13,734 bases of DNA from Micromonosporaceae bacterium. GTDB taxonomy: Bacteria > Actinomycetota > Actinomycetes > Mycobacteriales > Micromonosporaceae. Of this stretch, positions 11,610 to 13,734 are shown piece after piece; the first letter of the stretch is position 1; each line of letters starts with the position of its first letter. Made by a program: the position numbers and the translations under genes. The notes below the pieces were generated by a model. The model did not search any database, was not told the DNA's origin, and saw nothing but the letters and a program-made list of their open reading frames with translations. Location of the stretch: assembly GCA_019690055.1 (NCBI GenBank), contig JADGGF010000060.1:1-13734 (forward strand), given 5' to 3'.

Positions 11610-13640
11610 GTGCTGTGGGCTCGGGGCCGGCTGCTGCTCGGTTCGTCGGTGGTCGCCGCTGCGGCTGTGGTCGCCGCCGCGCTGCTGGTGCCGGCGTTGC
11701 CGCCGTTCGTCCGGTTCGTGGCGACCGCGCCGACCGAGTTCTGGATCACGGCCGCGTTGGCGCTCGTCGTCGACGTGCCGCTGTTCGGCATCGGCCGCCG
11801 GCGGGAGGTGTGGATCCGGCCAACGGCAACGCCAGGTTTAGCGATAGCGATTCTGTTGGTCTGGGGCACCGCGCCCGGCTACGTGGTGCAGGCCGCGGCG
11901 GCCGTCATCAGCGCGTGGGGACAACGCCAGGGGTGGTTGGGCGGCGTCTTTCTGGTCTCCCGCCTCGTCTGTTCCCTCGCCGCGGCCGAGTTGGCCGAGC
12001 GGCTCGTGACCTCGGTTCCCATCACCAGCCGAGGCATCGGCCTGACCAACGAGGATCTCCTGCCGTTTCTGGCCCTGGCCGGGGCGTGGTTCACGGTCAG
12101 CTATGGCCTGGTGCTGCTCGTCGGGGCCGCCGTCTTGCGCGGCGGTATCCGCGGGGCGGCGGTACGGGTCCGAGCGGAGCTGTTGCGCAGCCTGGCCCAG
12201 GTGCTGCTGGTTGCCCCGCTGCTGACCGTCTTCACTGGCTGGTGGGACGTGCTGGCCGCGCTGCCGATGCTCATCTGGAACGAACGCACGCGGGATACCC
12301 TCCGTGGTGAGGAGATCTCGCGTCGGGAGCCGGTGACCGGGCTGCTCAACCATCAAGGGCTGCAAGCCCGGCTGGAAGGGCTCGCTCTCTACGATCCGCT
12401 GCGGCCGCGCGACCCCCGACCCATCGGGGTCGTGTTCGTGAACGTCGATGCAACGTTGGCCATTGGGCGCAGCCTGGGTTGGGATACCCATGAGAAGGTG
12501 ATCCGCGCGGCGGCGGATCGGCTCGTGGACACCTTCGGCGCGGATCGCGTGGGACGGCTCACCAGCGGCGGGTTCGTCGTGCTGGTGCCGGGGCTCACCG
12601 AGGTCGACGCACTGGCGTCGGCGACCGACGTTGCGCGGACGCTCCAGCCGGTCATCGTCGTCGACGACATCCCGTTCGCCATCGACCCGGTCGCCGGTGT
12701 GGCCCTCTCCCCCGAGCACGGCCGCGAGTTCGACATCCTGGCCTTCCGGGCGCAGCTCGCGGCCGGCGAGGCGCGCCGCGCCCACCAGCTGGCGGGCGTC
12801 TACGTCAAGCAGTCGCAGGACGTGGCCGACCGCCGGATCGCGATCCTGGCCGAGCTGCGAATGGCGTTGCTGGACCCTGGACGTTACGCCGAGATCACCG
12901 TGGTCTACCAGCCGCAGGTGGAGGTGGGCACGCGGCGGCTCGTCGGGGCGGAGGCCCTGGTGCGGTGGACCCACCCCGACTGGGGACCGGTCGCGCCGAC
13001 CGAACTGCTCGACGCGGTCGAGGCGAGCGAGGTGATGCCCCTGTTGACCCGGCACATGCTCGATCGCGCCGCCGCCCAGGCGCGCGCGTGGCACGAGCGG
13101 GGGCGGCCGCTGCGGGTGGCGGTCAACGTGAGCATGCAGGACCTCCATAATCCCGACTTGCCGGCGTTGATCTCCGATACGCTGCGCCGCTACGGCCTTC
13201 CGCCCAGCTGCCTGGCCATCGAGGTCACCGAACGCCTGCTCGTGGTCGACAGCGCACGGGTGTCGCGGGCAGCGGAGGAGATTCAGAAGATTGGTGTGGC
13301 GCTGTCGCTGGACGACTTCGGCACCGGGTACGCCTCGATACAGCAGTTGCGGATACTCCCGTTGGCCGAGGTAAAGATTGACAAGTCGTACGTCCATGGC
13401 CTGGTGGGCAACGAGACCAAGGCGGCGATTGTGCGCAGCGTGCACGATCTGGCGACCGCCCTGGGCATGTCGGTGGTCGCCGAGGGCGTCGAAGACGCGG
13501 CCACCGCAAGTGCCCTCGCCCGGCTCCCCGGCGTCATCGGTCAGGGCTGGCACTTCGGCCATCCAGTCCCGGCTGCGGAGTTCGACGAGCAGTGGGGCAG
13601 GAACAGGGATTCCGCTGGTGCGCCGAATCCACCCCGATGA
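11610..13640 (+). CDS. Membrane-bound degenerate-GGDEF / EAL c-di-GMP phosphodiesterase
   Basis: 676 residues from GTG 11610. An N-terminal membrane domain of about six helices (about 8-30, 45-62, 75-100, 112-133, 152-177, 195-222) precedes a GGDEF-like domain (about 240-395) and an EAL domain (about 410-660). The GGDEF motif is TSGGF (318-322, in GRLTSGGFVVL) and the metal-binding NVD replaces the usual acidic pair, so diguanylate cyclase activity should be absent. The EAL site looks complete: YQP (433-435), E448-A-L, N506, E538, D568-D569 in DDFGTG, K589, E625 and Q645. It should therefore hydrolyse c-di-GMP at the inner membrane, with the first domain as sensor. Codon 77 (11838-11840) is TTA, and ATA follows at codon 79. 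TATCGT at 11599-11604 is a possible -10 for a near-leaderless start; no good SD spacing is seen. A strong hairpin follows. Confidence 0.93.
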   Translation: MLWARGRLLLGSSVVAAAAVVAAALLVPALPPFVRFVATAPTEFWITAALALVVDVPLFGIGRRREVWIRPTATPGLAIAILLVWGTAPGYVVQAAAAVISAWGQRQGWLGGVFLVSRLVCSLAAAELAERLVTSVPITSRGIGLTNEDLLPFLALAGAWFTVSYGLVLLVGAAVLRGGIRGAAVRVRAELLRSLAQVLLVAPLLTVFTGWWDVLAALPMLIWNERTRDTLRGEEISRREPVTGLLNHQGLQARLEGLALYDPLRPRDPRPIGVVFVNVDATLAIGRSLGWDTHEKVIRAAADRLVDTFGADRVGRLTSGGFVVLVPGLTEVDALASATDVARTLQPVIVVDDIPFAIDPVAGVALSPEHGREFDILAFRAQLAAGEARRAHQLAGVYVKQSQDVADRRIAILAELRMALLDPGRYAEITVVYQPQVEVGTRRLVGAEALVRWTHPDWGPVAPTELLDAVEASEVMPLLTRHMLDRAAAQARAWHERGRPLRVAVNVSMQDLHNPDLPALISDTLRRYGLPPSCLAIEVTERLLVVDSARVSRAAEEIQKIGVALSLDDFGTGYASIQQLRILPLAEVKIDKSYVHGLVGNETKAAIVRSVHDLATALGMSVVAEGVEDAATASALARLPGVIGQGWHFGHPVPAAEFDEQWGRNRDSAGAPNPPR

Positions 13641-13666
13641 TGCGCCGGTGCCGGCCCAGACGACGT

Positions 13667-13697
13667 CCGCCCGGGTCCCTGTGGGGGACCCGGGCGG
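13667..13697 (+). terminator. Terminator hairpin after the GGDEF-EAL gene
   Basis: CCGCCCGGGTCCC (13667-13679) and GGGACCCGGGCGG (13685-13697) form a perfect 13-bp stem with a five-base loop, 26 bases after the stop. The following TTGCGT is only weakly T-rich, as is usual in this GC range. Confidence 0.75.
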
Positions 13698-13734
13698 TTG
13701 CGTGGGAGGGCTGTGATTGGGGTGGGTGGTCAGG

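Noticed and set aside
11838..13562. 574-codon minus-strand frame opposite the GGDEF-EAL gene
   Set aside because: Antisense shadow, His/Arg/Gly-rich with no motif; the plus frame carries the complete EAL site.

Overview
The window looks like chromosomal DNA of a high-GC actinobacterium, most likely a Micromonosporaceae member (Micromonospora/Salinispora/Actinoplanes type). The signs are very GC-rich codons, many GTG and TTG starts, several starts with little or no leader, an actinobacterial initiator tRNA, and a gene order that, from memory, matches the conserved block around Mycobacterium tuberculosis Rv3193c-Rv3197. Genus is inferred; no search was run.

Layout. (1) 54-5193 is a core block. 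On the minus strand it holds an ABC1/UbiB-type kinase-like protein (54-1400), a ThiF/E1-like protein of the TOMM leader-binding type (1550-2680) and a 56-residue zinc-ribbon protein (2925-3095). Divergent from these is a YgjP-type metallopeptidase (3293-3889, +), which converges on a zincin_2/DUF2342 protein (3940-5193, -). (2) Divergent from the last gene are a PDZ-Lon-like membrane protease (5374-6411, +), possibly preceded by a coupled leader ORF, and a large UPF0182 membrane protein (6609-9596, +). Putative peptidases, an ATP-binding kinase-like protein and a giant membrane protein together suggest membrane protein homeostasis, but that is inference.

(3) 9597-9995 has no convincing gene. 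It holds a terminator-like hairpin, short repeats and a 48-bp concentric palindrome. (4) An initiator tRNA (9996-10069) with promoter and terminator follows. The terminator overlaps the 3' end of a convergent flavoprotein gene (10095-10727, -). (5) 10992-11558 is a degraded or recoded region: a GNAT acetyltransferase split by one extra T, then a 33-codon fragment coupled to it by GTGA. (6) 11610-13640 encodes a membrane-anchored GGDEF-EAL protein with a ruined GGDEF motif, an intact EAL site and a rare TTA codon, followed by a strong hairpin.

The observations most worth checking are: the GNAT frameshift, which sits on a prfB-like CTT-T site next to a TTA codon; the TTA codon in the c-di-GMP gene; a 36-37 bp intergenic repeat present three times; the 48-bp concentric palindrome; the CCACCA/TGGTGG operator-like array at 3206-3237; and the orphan E1-like protein beside a tiny zinc-ribbon protein.
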